DNA of 52,648 bases from an uncultured cyanobacterium (GTDB taxonomy: Bacteria; Cyanobacteriota; Cyanobacteriia; PCC-6307; Cyanobiaceae): contig CAIOCZ010000127.1 of NCBI GenBank assembly GCA_903856805.1, forward strand, positions 1 through 52,648. Reading direction: 5' to 3'. A program made the translations under genes and the position numbers. Below the pieces are notes generated by a model. That model saw nothing but the letters and a program-made list of their open reading frames with translations. It did not search any database and was not told where the DNA came from. Shown piece after piece: positions 20,881 through 29,269 of the stretch; position 1 is the first letter of the stretch; each line of letters starts with the position of its first letter.

Positions 20881-22296
20881 TCAGAGGGCCAACACCAACT
20901 GGCGAAAGTGCTCGCCACGGGCTTCAAAATCGGTGTACTGATCAAAACTGGCACAGGCTGGCGACAGCAGCACGTTGCAACGCCCCTTCGCCTTCGCCAG
21001 CTCCACCGCCAGCTCCGCGGCCAGGGGCACCGCCTCAGCCAACCCCTCCACCGCCACGATGCGACCGCCGTAATCGGCCCCGGCCAGCAGGGCTTCGAAT
21101 TCGGCCCGGGCTGCGCCGTACAGCACCACCGCGGCAGCTTGACGCTGCAATTGCGCTAACCAGCCTGCGGCATCCCCCACCTTCGACTGACCGCCGGCCA
21201 GCACCACCAAGGGCCCCGGCAGGGCCCTTAACGCCACTTCAGAGGCGTCGTAGTTGGTGGCCTTGCTGTCGTTGAACCAGGTCACCCCCGCCTGTTCGTG
21301 GATGCGCTCCAAACGATGGGGCACGCCGGGAAAGCAACGGAAGGCCTCGGCCATCAACGCCGGGTTGAGATTGAGGTGCTGGCCCACGGCTGTGGCCAGA
21401 AGCAGGTTCTGGCGATTGTGCTCCCCGGGCATGGCCAGCACATCGGCGGGGAACAGGGCTCCCTCAGGACCCCAGACCACCCCCTGGTCGATCCAAAGCT
21501 GGGGCTCCAGTCCAGGGCCGAGGCCAGCCCTGGGCCCGCTGGTGACCCACTGGGCGTGGTCCCAGCTGGCGGCTCCACGGCGGAGATCGGGATCATCGGC
21601 ATTGAGGATGCGCACCCGACTGTTGTCGAGCATCTGACGCTTGATCGCCCGATAGTGATCCAGGCTGCCGTGGCGCTCCAGATGGTCCGGGGTGAGGGTG
21701 GTCCAGAGTCCGATGGCGGGTGCCAGGTCTGCAGCGGCCTCGATCTGATAACTACTCAGTTCCACCACCATCCAGTCCGGACGCGAACGGTGGGCGGCCT
21801 GGCGCTCGAGGGCCAGCTCTGCAGCCGAAAAGCCGACGTTGCCGCAGAGGGGAGCGTCGAGGCCGGCATGCTCCAGCAAGTGATGGATCAGATGGGTGAC
21901 GGTGGTCTTGCCATTGGTCCCGGTGATCCCGATCCAGGGGACATCCAGGGTGGCCTCCCAGGCCGGCACCATCTCGCCCACCACCGTCACCCCCCCCCGC
22001 CGCAGCTGCTCCAGGGTGGGGTGGTCCCAGCGGATCCCTGGGCTGACGACCACCGTCTGGGGAGGGGATTCCAGACGCGAGAATGAAGGGAGGGCGAGGG
22101 GAACGCCCAGCATGACCTCGATTCCCTCGGCGGCCAGTTCACCGGCCCGGGCCCGCAGGCTGTCGTCGTCACGGCTTTCGAGCAGAACGACCCGCTCACC
22201 CCGGTGACGCAACAACCGAGCCGCACCGATGCCCGATCGACCCAGACCAACCACCACCGTGAATGGGGCCGGCGCTGGAGCTGGGGGCTGGGGCAC
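20881..22296 (-). CDS. murD: UDP-N-acetylmuramoylalanine--D-glutamate ligase
   Basis: Adds D-glutamate to UDP-MurNAc-L-Ala in peptidoglycan synthesis. From a GTG at 22296 it has 471 residues. VVVGLGRSGIGAARLLRHRG is the UDP-binding domain. GITGTNGKTTVTHLIHHLL is the ATP P-loop, and PDHLERHGSLDHY and FNDSKATNYDASEVAL mark the central and C-terminal domains. The frame is open to 22404, but that extension is the tRNA-Val gene read in translation, so it must start after 22317. The EVE gene follows directly, so the two are probably co-transcribed. Confidence 0.95.
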   Translation of the reverse strand: MPQPPAPAPAPFTVVVGLGRSGIGAARLLRHRGERVVLLESRDDDSLRARAGELAAEGIEVMLGVPLALPSFSRLESPPQTVVVSPGIRWDHPTLEQLRRGGVTVVGEMVPAWEATLDVPWIGITGTNGKTTVTHLIHHLLEHAGLDAPLCGNVGFSAAELALERQAAHRSRPDWMVVELSSYQIEAAADLAPAIGLWTTLTPDHLERHGSLDHYRAIKRQMLDNSRVRILNADDPDLRRGAASWDHAQWVTSGPRAGLGPGLEPQLWIDQGVVWGPEGALFPADVLAMPGEHNRQNLLLATAVGQHLNLNPALMAEAFRCFPGVPHRLERIHEQAGVTWFNDSKATNYDASEVALRALPGPLVVLAGGQSKVGDAAGWLAQLQRQAAAVVLYGAARAEFEALLAGADYGGRIVAVEGLAEAVPLAAELAVELAKAKGRCNVLLSPACASFDQYTDFEARGEHFRQLVLAL

Positions 22297-22316
22297 GATA
22301 AAAAAGACAGGAAGAA

Positions 22317-22388
22317 TGGGCGATACTGGAATCGAACCAGTGACTCCTACCGTGTCAAGGTAGTGCTCTACCTCTGAGCTAATCGCCC
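22317..22388 (-). tRNA. tRNA-Val (anticodon GAC)
   Basis: A 72-nt cloverleaf on the minus strand. The acceptor stem is GGGCGAT/ATCGCCC, the D-arm has TAGCTCAGAGGTAGAGCA and the anticodon stem is CTACC/GGTAG around TTGACAC, giving anticodon GAC. The T-arm has GGTTCGATTCC. The CCA end is not encoded. It lies 20 bp upstream of the murD start on the same strand. Confidence 0.97.
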
Positions 22389-22519
22389 GAATTGTGCCTG
22401 GCAAGCGCTTCAGGGAAAGCCGTTTTTCGAAGCACCTGCAAACAGTGCTCCGTCCAACGTTGCCGGCGGGGTTGACGTCGTTCCTGATCAGTAGGGAACT
22501 TAGCAGTCTGAGGGTCGGG

Positions 22520-23305
22520 CTAGGTGCGCAGCATCACGATGCGAAGCCGGCCGCGTTTGGTGGCGTCCACCGAGGTGATGGCCAATTCGCCACGCCCCTC
22601 CAGCTGCACCCGCTCGCCAACGGCCAAGGGCCGGCTGGGGGTACTCACCGGCTGCCAATCAATCCGCACGGCCCCCTGGCGGATCAGATCCACCATGCGA
22701 CTCCGGGACACCCCGAATCCGGCGGAGGCCACCGCATCCAGCCTTACGGACGCCTCCACGGTGGTCAGCTCCCGCGGTGGGCGGTGGGTGGGCAGCTGCA
22801 GCGCCTCCAGGGGGCGCGCTTCAAAACGCACGTCCACCGTGCGGGCCTGCCCCTGCTCACCATCCAGCCGGCGGGCCAGATCGGCCAGGACCACCGCCTG
22901 GCCACCCCGATCCCCTCGCCGCCAGAGATCGCCGATCTCCGCTTCGGCCGCCCCGCCCCGCCGCAGCGCCGCCCGCAGGTCATCGGCGGACACCGGATCG
23001 AATAGAAAGTTTCCGGCGATCTCCAATCCGGAAAGATCTGCGTCCAGTTCGGCCACCGGCCTGGCGGAATCCTGCCGCTGGAAGACCAGCCGGCGGCGTT
23101 CGGCACCCTCAAACCCACCGGTGTTGGCGAGGGCCAAGTCGGTCAAGGAACCCAGGCGCCGTTGGGCCTCATCGCGCAGATCGGCCGCGACAAACCCGCT
23201 CCACACCGGTTGCCAGGTGCGCAACGCCTGCTCCGCCGCCGTGATCAACGGTTCCAGGGCGCTGGGTTGGGACGACCCCTCAAGCAGGGTGCGGTGCGAC
23301 AGCAT
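22520..23305 (-). CDS. photosystem II S4 domain protein
   Basis: Cyanobacterial/plastid protein of the PSII S4 family, 261 residues. LSHRTLLEGSSQPSALEPLI and FVAADLRDEAQRRLGSLTDL are typical N-terminal segments. A YlmH-like middle follows (GAERRRLVFQR, LEIAGNFLFDPVSADDLRAA). The C-terminal S4 RNA-binding domain is SVRLDAVASAGFGVSRSRMV, then LIRQGAVRIDWQPVS. The protein is named for its association with PSII, but its role is unclear; RNA binding is the safe inference. The ATG at 23305 is used since upstream sequence belongs to the preceding gene, which ends 13 bp away. Confidence 0.9.
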   Translation of the reverse strand: MLSHRTLLEGSSQPSALEPLITAAEQALRTWQPVWSGFVAADLRDEAQRRLGSLTDLALANTGGFEGAERRRLVFQRQDSARPVAELDADLSGLEIAGNFLFDPVSADDLRAALRRGGAAEAEIGDLWRRGDRGGQAVVLADLARRLDGEQGQARTVDVRFEARPLEALQLPTHRPPRELTTVEASVRLDAVASAGFGVSRSRMVDLIRQGAVRIDWQPVSTPSRPLAVGERVQLEGRGELAITSVDATKRGRLRIVMLRT

Positions 23306-23318
23306 CGGCTTGCCCCGC

Positions 23319-23822
23319 TCAGGTCTCGCCGAGGCGCACCACCGCGCGGGGGCGGGCCTGCTGCAGGAGCGTCCAGGGCATGTCCCGACCAGGGGCTTGC
23401 TCCAGCAGTAGCAGCCAATTCCCCTCATCAAGGCGGTTGAGCAGGGTGCGAATGCGGTCGTCTTCCTCCGAACTGACGCTGGCCGCGGCGGCGAAACTTC
23501 CCATCCAGCCGGAGGCCATCCCGAGCAGGCCACCGATCAGCGGTTCCCCCCAAGGGCCCACGCCATCGAAGGTATGCAGGTCGGTGATCTGGGTGAAGGT
23601 GACTCCGGCCAGAAAGCCGAAGGGCAGCAACCAACGCACCATGGATTTCTGGCGCTGGCGCCGGGCCGCCGCCGGATCAAGCCGCTCCACCTGTGCCAAG
23701 GGCGTCTCCCCCTCCCCGATGGCCACCAGGCGGGGGAACGGTGGCTGATGGGCCGCGAGGGTCTCCATCAGCTGCCGCAGGCTGTTGTGATCGTCAAGCA
23801 CCACCACCACGCTCAGGCCCAC
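23319..23822 (-). CDS. conserved hypothetical membrane protein
   Basis: The product has 167 residues from a GTG at 23822; a TTG at 23846 would add eight. The N-terminal part (GLSVVVVLDDHNSLRQLMET) resembles a small alpha/beta domain. Two hydrophobic segments follow, WLLPFGFLAGVTFTQITDLH and GGLLGMASGWMGSFAAAASV, consistent with a hairpin of membrane helices. The C-terminal ~55 residues form another soluble alpha/beta region (RIRTLLNRLDEGNWLLLLEQ) resembling the first. It is probably translated with the PSII S4 gene, 13 bp downstream. I have no named family for it. Confidence 0.75.
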   Translation of the reverse strand: MGLSVVVVLDDHNSLRQLMETLAAHQPPFPRLVAIGEGETPLAQVERLDPAAARRQRQKSMVRWLLPFGFLAGVTFTQITDLHTFDGVGPWGEPLIGGLLGMASGWMGSFAAAASVSSEEDDRIRTLLNRLDEGNWLLLLEQAPGRDMPWTLLQQARPRAVVRLGET

Positions 23823-23907
23823 GGGCTCTCTCCAGATCGGGAACAACGTCGCTCACTACACTGCACCTCCGGCCCGCCCCCAAGGCATCACCCCTTTTCA
23901 GCCTGTC

Positions 23908-25494
23908 ATGACGAAGGTTCTGGTCTCCGATCCCATCGATCAGGCGGGCATCGACATCCTGTCCCAAGTGGCCCAGGTGGATGTGCGCACCGGCCTTCCC
24001 CCCGAGGAACTCAAGGCCATCATCGGCGACTACGACGCCCTGATGATCCGCTCCGGCACCCAGGTCACGGCCGACGTGATTGAGGCCGCCAACCAACTTC
24101 GCATCATCGGTCGAGCGGGCGTGGGGGTTGACAACGTTGACGTCAAGGCCGCCACCCGTCGGGGCGTGCTCGTGGTGAATTCGCCGGAGGGCAACACCAT
24201 CGCCGCCGCCGAGCAGGCCCTGGCCCTGATGCTGTCCCTGTCGCGGCATGTCCCCCATGCCCACGCCAGCACCATGGCCGGCGGCTGGGACCGCAAAACC
24301 TACGTGGGGAATGAGCTCTACAAAAAGGTCCTGGGCGTGGTGGGCCTAGGCAAAATCGGCTCCCATGTGGCGCGAGTCGCCCGGGCCATGGGGATGGACG
24401 TGGCCGCCTACGACCCGTTCGTCTCCCCCGAACGGGCCCAGCAGATGCAGGTGCGACTGCTGGGCCTGCCCGAGCTGTTCGCCGAAGCCGACTACATCAC
24501 CCTGCACCTGCCCCGCACTCCCGACACCGAGAACTTGGTGAACGCGGCCCTGCTGCGCACCATGAAACCCACCGCCCGGCTGGTCAACTGCGCCCGGGGG
24601 GGCATCGTGGATGAGGCGGCCCTGGCGGAGGCGGTCGAGCAGGGCGTGATCGCCGGCGCGGCCCTGGACGTGTTCGCCAAGGAACCCCTGGCGGCCGATT
24701 CTCCCCTGCGGGGGGTGAAGGAACGATTGATCCTCACGCCCCACCTCGGCGCCTCCACCACCGAGGCCCAGGAAAACGTGGCCATCGATGTGGCGGAGCA
24801 GATCCGCGACGTGCTCCTGGGCCTGCCGGCCCGGAGCGCCGTGAACATCCCCGGGCTCAACGCCGAGGTGATGGAACAGCTCAAGCCCCACCTCCAGCTC
24901 GCTGAAACCCTCGGCCAACTCCTCAGCCAGCTGGCCGGCGGTCAGCTCAGCTCCCTGGAAGTAAGGCTTCAGGGGGATTTCGCCCGCCATCCGGCCCAGC
25001 CCCTGGTGGTGGCGGCCCTCAAGGGCATCCTCTCCACCGCCCTCGGCGACAGCATCAACTACGTGAACGCCTCCCTGGAAGCCAAGGAGCGGGGCATTCA
25101 TGTGCTTGAGGTGAAAGATGACGCCAGCCGGGATTACGCCGGGGGTTCCCTGCAACTCAGCTGCCATGGCGCCAAGGGGGACCACAGCGTCACTGGAGCG
25201 GTGTTTGCCGATGGGGAACTGCGGATCACCACGATCGACGAATTCCCGGTGAATGTGATCCCCAGCCGGCACATGCTGTTCACCCGCCACCGGGACATGC
25301 CCGGCATCATCGGTCAGTTGGGTTCGCTGCTGGGCGAGCACAACGTCAACATCGCCTCGATGCAGGTCGGCCGTCGCATCGTCCGCGGTGATGCCGTGAT
25401 GGTGCTCAGCCTCGATGACCCCATCCCCCAGCCCCTGCTCACCAGCCTCCATGCCATCAACGGCATCCAGGAAGCCCACCCCGTGACCCTCTGA
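23908..25494 (+). CDS. serA: D-3-phosphoglycerate dehydrogenase
   Basis: First enzyme of phosphorylated serine synthesis; oxidises 3-phosphoglycerate with NAD. The product has 528 residues, the long type. KVLVSDPIDQAGIDILSQVA is the start of the substrate domain. The NAD domain shows GVVGLGKIGSHVARVARAMG, with catalytic-region motifs NCARGGIVDEAAL and TPHLGASTTEAQ. After residue ~320 an intervening domain precedes the C-terminal ACT domain (RDMPGIIGQLGSLLGEHNVN, IASMQVGR). The ACT domain points to serine-type allosteric control. The stop TGA overlaps the prmA ATG, so the two genes are coupled. Confidence 0.97.
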   Translation: MTKVLVSDPIDQAGIDILSQVAQVDVRTGLPPEELKAIIGDYDALMIRSGTQVTADVIEAANQLRIIGRAGVGVDNVDVKAATRRGVLVVNSPEGNTIAAAEQALALMLSLSRHVPHAHASTMAGGWDRKTYVGNELYKKVLGVVGLGKIGSHVARVARAMGMDVAAYDPFVSPERAQQMQVRLLGLPELFAEADYITLHLPRTPDTENLVNAALLRTMKPTARLVNCARGGIVDEAALAEAVEQGVIAGAALDVFAKEPLAADSPLRGVKERLILTPHLGASTTEAQENVAIDVAEQIRDVLLGLPARSAVNIPGLNAEVMEQLKPHLQLAETLGQLLSQLAGGQLSSLEVRLQGDFARHPAQPLVVAALKGILSTALGDSINYVNASLEAKERGIHVLEVKDDASRDYAGGSLQLSCHGAKGDHSVTGAVFADGELRITTIDEFPVNVIPSRHMLFTRHRDMPGIIGQLGSLLGEHNVNIASMQVGRRIVRGDAVMVLSLDDPIPQPLLTSLHAINGIQEAHPVTL

Positions 25495-26468
25495 TGGAGC
25501 CGGCCAGGGCCTCCACTCCGAGCGCCATCGAACCAGGAGTCCCCCCCGCCGGTCCCTCCTGGTGGCGCTTGGAGATGGCGCTGCCGCCAGAGCTGGAGGA
25601 ATCCCTGCTCTGGAAGCTGCCCCAGTTGGGTATCTCCAGGGTGGCGGTGCGCCACCGTCCCGAGGCCCCTCGGGATCTCCAACTCCTGGCCTGGCTACCG
25701 GAAATCGACTGGCCCGAGGATCAGCGCGCCGAGCTGGTGAAGGCCCTGGCCCCCCTTGGCGCCCCCTTCCAACTGTCGCTGCCCGCCGTGACCTGGGTGC
25801 ATCAGCCGGAGGAGGATTGGAGCCTCAGTTGGAAACGCCACTGGCAGGCCGATCCTGTGGGCGAGCGGCTCCTGGTTCTGCCGGCCTGGCTGGAGTGCCC
25901 GGAGGAGCACGCTGAGCGGCTGGTGATCGCGATGGATCCGGGCAGTGCCTTTGGCACCGGCAGCCATCCCACCACCCGCCTCTGCCTTGAGGCGCTGGAA
26001 ACGCTGGCTGCCGCTCCCAAGGGCCTGCGGGGTCTGCGGGTGGCCGACCTGGGCTGTGGCAGCGGCATCCTCGGCCTCGGGGCCCTCAGGCTCGGGGCGG
26101 CCTCGGTGGCGGCCGTGGACACCGATTCCCTGGCCGTACGTGCCACGGGCGACAATGCTGCCCTCAACGGCCTTGGGGAGGCCGTACAGGTGAGCCAGGG
26201 GAGCATCGAGGTGCTGGCCACCTTGCTGCAAGGCCGACCGGCCGACCTGCTGCTCTGCAACATCCTCGCGCCGGTGATCACGGCCCTCTGCCCCGATTTC
26301 AAGGCCGTGATCGCCCCTGACGGCGTGGGGTTGCTCAGCGGCCTGCTGGTGGACCAGGCCACGGCCTTGGACCAGGCCCTGGCCGAGGAAGGCTGGCAGG
26401 CCGAGTTAGTCGCTCGCCAGGACCGATGGGGTCTGATGGTGATCCGAGCCCGGCCCGAGGCGGCCTGA
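25494..26468 (+). CDS. prmA: ribosomal protein L11 methyltransferase
   Basis: AdoMet-dependent enzyme that trimethylates ribosomal protein L11. The product has 324 residues, slightly longer than usual because of a ~25-residue N-terminal extension before WWRLEMALPPELEESLLW. WKRHWQADPVGERLLVLPAW and AMDPGSAFGTGSHPTTRLCL are family motifs. The AdoMet site is VADLGCGSGILGLGALRLGA. LLLCNILAPVI is motif IV. The ATG overlaps the serA stop codon, indicating translational coupling. The next gene, petF, has its own upstream region 195 bp away. Confidence 0.95.
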   Translation: MEPARASTPSAIEPGVPPAGPSWWRLEMALPPELEESLLWKLPQLGISRVAVRHRPEAPRDLQLLAWLPEIDWPEDQRAELVKALAPLGAPFQLSLPAVTWVHQPEEDWSLSWKRHWQADPVGERLLVLPAWLECPEEHAERLVIAMDPGSAFGTGSHPTTRLCLEALETLAAAPKGLRGLRVADLGCGSGILGLGALRLGAASVAAVDTDSLAVRATGDNAALNGLGEAVQVSQGSIEVLATLLQGRPADLLLCNILAPVITALCPDFKAVIAPDGVGLLSGLLVDQATALDQALAEEGWQAELVARQDRWGLMVIRARPEAA

Positions 26469-26577
26469 ACCCGGCTGGAGGCGGGCGGAACACCACCGCG
26501 TCAGCGACCGATGTCACATAAGGCACGCTGATCTGTACCTCCCCTTTGATTGGCCTTCTCAGCAAACGGACGTCACA

Positions 26578-26609
26578 TTGACAGGTTCGGCCCCGGTCCG
26601 ATGTATGAA
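26578..26609 (+). promoter_or_regulatory. candidate petF promoter
   Basis: TTGACA at 26578-26583 matches the -35 consensus, and TATGAA at 26604-26609 is the best -10 candidate, but the 20-bp spacer is long. Two related motifs, TGTCACAT (around 26513) and CGTCACAT (around 26571), lie at and upstream of the -35 and could be repeated regulator sites. The match is only suggestive. Confidence 0.35.
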
Positions 26610-26663
26610 TGGCGGGTCCTACAGGCCCTGCCACTCGGGAGCCTGTGAGCCCCAATCCCTTCC

Positions 26664-26963
26664 ATGGCTTCCTACAAGGTCACCCTCATCAACGAGAGCG
26701 AGGGCCTCAACAAGACCATCGAGGTTCCTGACGACCAGTACATCCTCGACGCCGCTGAAGAGCAGGGCATCGATCTTCCCTATTCTTGTCGTGCTGGCGC
26801 CTGCTCCACCTGTGCCGGCAAACTCACCAGCGGCAGTGTTGACCAGTCCGATCAGAGCTTCCTCGACGACGACCAGATCGAAGCAGGCTTCGTCCTCACC
26901 TGCGTGGCCTATCCCACCAGCGATTGCACCATCAAGACCCACACCGAAGAAGAGCTCTACTGA
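26664..26963 (+). CDS. petF: [2Fe-2S] ferredoxin, plant type
   Basis: Soluble electron carrier that takes electrons from photosystem I and passes them to FNR, FTR and other acceptors. The product has 99 residues, as usual. [20 protein letters not shown] is the beta-grasp start. The cluster ligands are all present: CRAGACSTC (three cysteines) and [11 protein letters not shown] (the fourth, C after LT). The C-terminus THTEEELY is typical. The gene has its own upstream region and is followed at 27036-27058 by an intrinsic terminator, so it is monocistronic, as expected for a highly expressed gene. Confidence 0.97.
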   Translation: MASYKVTLINESEGLNKTIEVPDDQYILDAAEEQGIDLPYSCRAGACSTCAGKLTSGSVDQSDQSFLDDDQIEAGFVLTCVAYPTSDCTIKTHTEEELY

Positions 26964-27035
26964 GTTTCTTCGCCTCAGCACCTCCCGTGCCGTAGGCCCA
27001 CTCCTCCGGTTCGGTTGTCTTGCCCAATGCTCTCT

Positions 27036-27058
27036 GCCACCCCAAGGGGTGGCTTTTT
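27036..27058 (+). terminator. intrinsic terminator of petF
   Basis: GCCACCCC-AA-GGGGTGGC forms an 8-bp GC-rich stem followed by five Ts, 72 bases after the petF stop. The next gene's ATG (27060) begins two bases later. Confidence 0.92.
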
Positions 27059-27059
27059 G

Positions 27060-27440
27060 ATGTCCGCCTCCCTAGTGCCCCAGGTGCACGCCGTTCTGGA
27101 ACCAGGCAGCATTCATCCCAGCCCCGGGGGCCAATACAGCTACCGGGTGCTGGGGGCCTGCTGCCGCTTGTTCGACCGCGAGGAGTTGCCCTGGCCTTGC
27201 TGTCGGCTGGCCTGGCGCAGTAAGGAGCCAAGCTGGCGCCGGATCGGGCGCCGCTTCGTGGCTGATCTGGCCGCCCGCCGCTGCCCCTCCTACGCCGTGG
27301 AACTGCTCCAGCCGGGTGCAAGGCCCACCCGCACCGTGATTACCCTGTTCCCGCAGCGACTGGCACCAGCCCTGCAGGAGTGGTGGTATAGCAAGCTACC
27401 TAGCTCGATGGAAAGCGACAACGGATACCCTCTTCCATGA
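27060..27440 (+). CDS. conserved hypothetical small protein
   Basis: The product has 126 residues from the ATG at 27060. It is basic and Arg/Pro-rich, with cysteine pairs (LGACCRLF and LPWPCCRLAW) that could bind metal or form disulfides. The core pattern SYRVLGACCRLFDREELPWP, SWRRIGRRFVADLAARRCPS and YAVELLQPGARPTRTVITLF looks like a folded domain, but I do not recognise it. The start directly abuts the T-tract of the petF terminator, so either a leaderless transcript or a start further downstream is needed; the TTG at 27015 would place the terminator stem in the coding region. It converges with psbV, and its stop overlaps psbV's terminator. Confidence 0.6.
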   Translation: MSASLVPQVHAVLEPGSIHPSPGGQYSYRVLGACCRLFDREELPWPCCRLAWRSKEPSWRRIGRRFVADLAARRCPSYAVELLQPGARPTRTVITLFPQRLAPALQEWWYSKLPSSMESDNGYPLP

Positions 27441-27467
27441 AAAAGCCGGCGCTGAACCAGCACCGGC
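27440..27467 (-). terminator. intrinsic terminator of psbV
   Basis: Read on the minus strand, GCCGGTGCTG...CAGCGCCGGC forms a stem with one mismatch and a short loop, followed by a run of Ts. It lies 73 bases after the psbV stop and overlaps the stop codon of the convergent gene. Confidence 0.8.
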
Positions 27468-27540
27468 AGAGGGGAAAGGGATTGGCCCAGTTAGGTGAAC
27501 CGAACGGCAACAATCAGAAAAGACTGGCCGATTAAAAGGA

Positions 27541-28068
27541 TCAGAAATAAATTTTTCCGCCACCCCATTGCTGGCCCTGTACTTTGGGAGCCACCAAGAT
27601 GTAACCAGCGATCAGACGAAGATCATCCTCATTCAGATCCCGCATCTTCACGAAGACATCACTGCTGCGAAGGCTGGGATGGACATCAGCAATGCTGTAT
27701 TCGCCGTCGTAGGAGGTGGGATCCTTCATGAAGTCAACCAAGGAATCCACCGAGTTGCGAGGCGGCGTGGCCAACTCAAGGGTCTCGGGATCCAGTCCTA
27801 CATTCTGATTGGTTTTGGTAATGCCTCCGGCGTGGCAGGTGCCGCAGCTGTCATTGAACAGCTTGCGCCCGGTTTTGATTTCCTTCTCGCTGAACGTCAC
27901 GGCACTGCCCTCTGGATTGACGGCAACGGTGAGGGTGTCGGCGTCCCACTGGGCGGCGGCGACAGGCCCAGCGAAGCAGACCAGAAGCGCCAGGGGCAGG
28001 ACAAGCAGGGTTCTGGCAATGGCGCGAACAGCTCTGCGCAGAGCAGCCGAGGAGAGGAAGGGGGCCAT
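27541..28068 (-). CDS. psbV: cytochrome c-550 of photosystem II
   Basis: Extrinsic lumenal subunit that stabilises the Mn4CaO5 cluster of photosystem II. The product has 175 residues, including a signal peptide (ARTLLVLPLALLVCFAG then PVAAAQ) for lumenal targeting. The haem site is CGTCHAGG (CxxCH). GGITKTNQNVGLDPETLELA, then PPRNSVDSLVDFMKDPTSYD and the end GQQWGGGKIYF, are diagnostic of PsbV. It lies downstream of rnz on the same strand (97-bp gap) and ends at its own terminator. Confidence 0.97.
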   Translation of the reverse strand: MAPFLSSAALRRAVRAIARTLLVLPLALLVCFAGPVAAAQWDADTLTVAVNPEGSAVTFSEKEIKTGRKLFNDSCGTCHAGGITKTNQNVGLDPETLELATPPRNSVDSLVDFMKDPTSYDGEYSIADVHPSLRSSDVFVKMRDLNEDDLRLIAGYILVAPKVQGQQWGGGKIYF

Positions 28069-28165
28069 GGAGTAAGCCGGCGGATTGTGCGGTGAGACCG
28101 CGACTGAGACCTTGTATCACGGGGGATGGGTCCCCTGGAACGGAATCACGTGAACTGTTGCAGGC

Positions 28166-29122
28166 TCAGGGCCCGGATGGGGCTGGCACCACATCCACAC
28201 TCATGAAATCCCGCGCCACCTCCGTGGCCGGAAATATGGCCCGGGCCTCCGCCAGTAGATCGTCCGGGGTCATCGGATTCCCCGGCAGGTAGCGGGGGCT
28301 GAGATGGGTCAGCACCAAGCGTTGGACACCAGCCTCCAGGGCCGTCTGGGCCGCCATGGTGCTGGTGGAGTGCTGCCGCTGAATCGCCAGTTCCGCCTCG
28401 CCGTGGGAGAAGGTGGATTCGTGGATCAGCAGGTCGGCACCGCGGGCCAGCTCCACCGCCGCCTCGCTGAACACCGTGTCTGTGCAATACACCACGCTGC
28501 AGCCGGGCCGGGGGGGGCCACAGAGGGCATCGCCGCGGATCACCCGGCCATCCTCCAAGGTGACGTTGCGGCCCTTCTTGAGTTCGGCGTAGATCGGCCC
28601 CGGGGGGACGCCCAGCGCCCTGGCTTGTTCCACATCGAAACGGCCCGGCCGGGGTTTCTGATCGACGCGGTAGGCATAGGCCGGCACCCGATGGGTCAAG
28701 GGGCAGCAGCGCACCGTCAGGTCATCGTCATCGAGCACCACGGTGCCGCGGCGGGCGGCCTCCTGAACCCGATGGGTGCGGAGGGGATAGTGAATCCGCG
28801 TGGATGACGTCCGCAGGGCCCCATCCAGGAACTCCCGCAACGGATCAGGTCCGTAGAGATCAAGGCCGCCGCTGGATCCCGCCATGCCGAGGCTGGCCAG
28901 CAACCCCGGCAAGCCGAACACATGGTCGCCATGCATGTGGGTGATGAAGATCCGGCGCAGCTGCGACACCCGCAGCTCACTGCGGAGGAATTGATGCTGG
29001 GTCCCCTCGCCGCAATCGAACAGCCAGAGCTCGGCCCGCTGCGGCAAGCGCAGGGCCACGGCGGAAACATTGCGGGATCGGGTGGGTACGCCCGAACTGG
29101 TGCCCAGAAAGGTGACTTGCAC
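28166..29122 (-). CDS. rnz: ribonuclease Z
   Basis: tRNA 3'-end endonuclease of the metallo-beta-lactamase fold, 318 residues. [20 protein letters not shown] is the characteristic start, encoded from the GTG at 29122; the frame is open further upstream but is not conserved there. The zinc ligands are in [14 protein letters not shown], the downstream HESTF segment and [28 protein letters not shown] is also family-typical. It is needed to mature tRNAs that lack an encoded CCA, such as the tRNA-Val in this window. Confidence 0.95.
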   Translation of the reverse strand: MQVTFLGTSSGVPTRSRNVSAVALRLPQRAELWLFDCGEGTQHQFLRSELRVSQLRRIFITHMHGDHVFGLPGLLASLGMAGSSGGLDLYGPDPLREFLDGALRTSSTRIHYPLRTHRVQEAARRGTVVLDDDDLTVRCCPLTHRVPAYAYRVDQKPRPGRFDVEQARALGVPPGPIYAELKKGRNVTLEDGRVIRGDALCGPPRPGCSVVYCTDTVFSEAAVELARGADLLIHESTFSHGEAELAIQRQHSTSTMAAQTALEAGVQRLVLTHLSPRYLPGNPMTPDDLLAEARAIFPATEVARDFMSVDVVPAPSGP

Positions 29123-29269
29123 GCTGCCTGCGCCCTCCGATGCATGCTGCCACGCCAGCCTGTCAACCGGACGCTGGCGCGGAACGATCGGAATGGTCAC
29201 AATGGCGGGCCTGCTTGGGTGGGATGCCTTGCCACAGCGCCATCCCCCAAAACTCCCTTGATCAGAACC

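Noticed and set aside
22297-22404. N-terminal extension of murD
   Set aside because: The extra residues are the tRNA-Val gene read in translation; murD proper starts at 22296.
24346-25479. 377-codon frame antisense to serA
   Set aside because: Shadow of serA with a His/Gly/Gln-rich composition and no domain.
29140-29262. Possible coding sequence between rnz and the SpoIID gene
   Set aside because: Open frames here are short and not conserved; the region is better read as the divergent promoter area.
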